Source: an uncultured Blautia sp.
GTDB taxonomy: Bacteria; Bacillota; Clostridia; Lachnospirales; Lachnospiraceae
Reading direction: 5' to 3'
Assembly (NCBI GenBank): GCA_900547685.1
Contig: URHS01000015.1
Span: 1-49,110 of the forward strand
Length of the DNA stretch: 49,110 nt
Of this stretch, positions 49,041 to 49,110 are shown piece after piece (the stretch's first letter is position 1; each line of letters opens with the position of its first letter). A program made the position numbers and the translations under genes. The notes under the pieces are model-generated. The model searched no databases and was not told the origin of the DNA. It saw only the letters and a list, made by a program, of their open reading frames with translations.

Positions 49041-49110
49041 TGCCGCATAAATACAGCATTTTTTAACTACAAAAAACAAATAACCCCTCACCGGATATGG
49101 TATAATAGAG

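Overview
This window looks like chromosomal DNA of a low-GC, endospore-forming, Gram-positive gut Clostridium relative, most likely family Lachnospiraceae and possibly close to Blautia. The genus is a guess from gene content. Pointers are a yyaC-type spore gene, spoVG, a split transketolase, paired glgC/glgD, a DnaD/DnaI primosome pair, a large Firmicutes-type SRP RNA, and several Lachnospiraceae-type unknowns (DUF5711, DUF6128, a LysM protein with an MPN-like head). I see no prophage, CRISPR array, intact insertion sequence or plasmid module. This is core chromosome with a few small repeats and one remnant of a nuclease/transposase gene.

Layout. 1-242 holds tandem rRNA-style promoters firing leftward out of the window. 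243-4683: a CvpA/DUF5711/LysM cluster, yyaC and an HD protein. 4756-7260: transketolase halves and a transaldolase (non-oxidative pentose phosphate pathway). 7472-11159: dnaX-yaaK-recR with a translationally coupled LacI regulator. 11222-12271: back-to-back promoters for dnaX and the SRP RNA, then a DedA protein. 12249-14967: homocysteine methyltransferase, tadA, tRNA-Ser(CGA), a DUF6128 protein and tRNA-Pro(CGG). 15268-18723: an rRNA methyltransferase pair, and a YitT membrane protein divergent from a MerR regulator. 18788-21543: spoVG, glgD, glgC. 21815-27040: murC, then dnaD-dnaI-prs, with DnaA boxes and Spo0A-like boxes between murC and dnaD. 27123-36395: a YhaN/YhaO (SbcCD-like) pair, asnS, an M29 aminopeptidase, a large surface protein, a SAM methyltransferase and a small conserved protein. 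36634-39207: an ECF sigma/anti-sigma pair and an sdpR-sdpI pair. 39364-44128: a Na/phosphate symporter, a TetR/HsmA divergent unit and a purine permease. 44233-45941: a manganese riboswitch with mntP and an ArsP_2-type permease. 46020-49110: cysteine desulfidase, a PepSY lipoprotein, a methylguanine-DNA methyltransferase, a repeat and an Rpn-family remnant.

Regulatory DNA is unusually legible here. Many promoters have a 17-bp spacer. Four regulators sit beside a dyad that fits their family: MerR with a 19-bp-spacer promoter, SdpR with a 40-bp dyad, TetR with two identical operators, and the Mn riboswitch with its terminator. The most intriguing non-coding stretch is 23195-23511, where perfect DnaA boxes, Spo0A-like boxes, a terminator and an extended -10 promoter are packed upstream of the primosome genes. 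Other candidates are a 31-bp-arm inverted repeat at 36455-36568, a 33-bp interspersed repeat present twice, and an MPN fold that has lost its metal-binding histidines and is fused to a LysM domain. No single wholly new multi-gene system stands out. All motif and family calls were made by eye.
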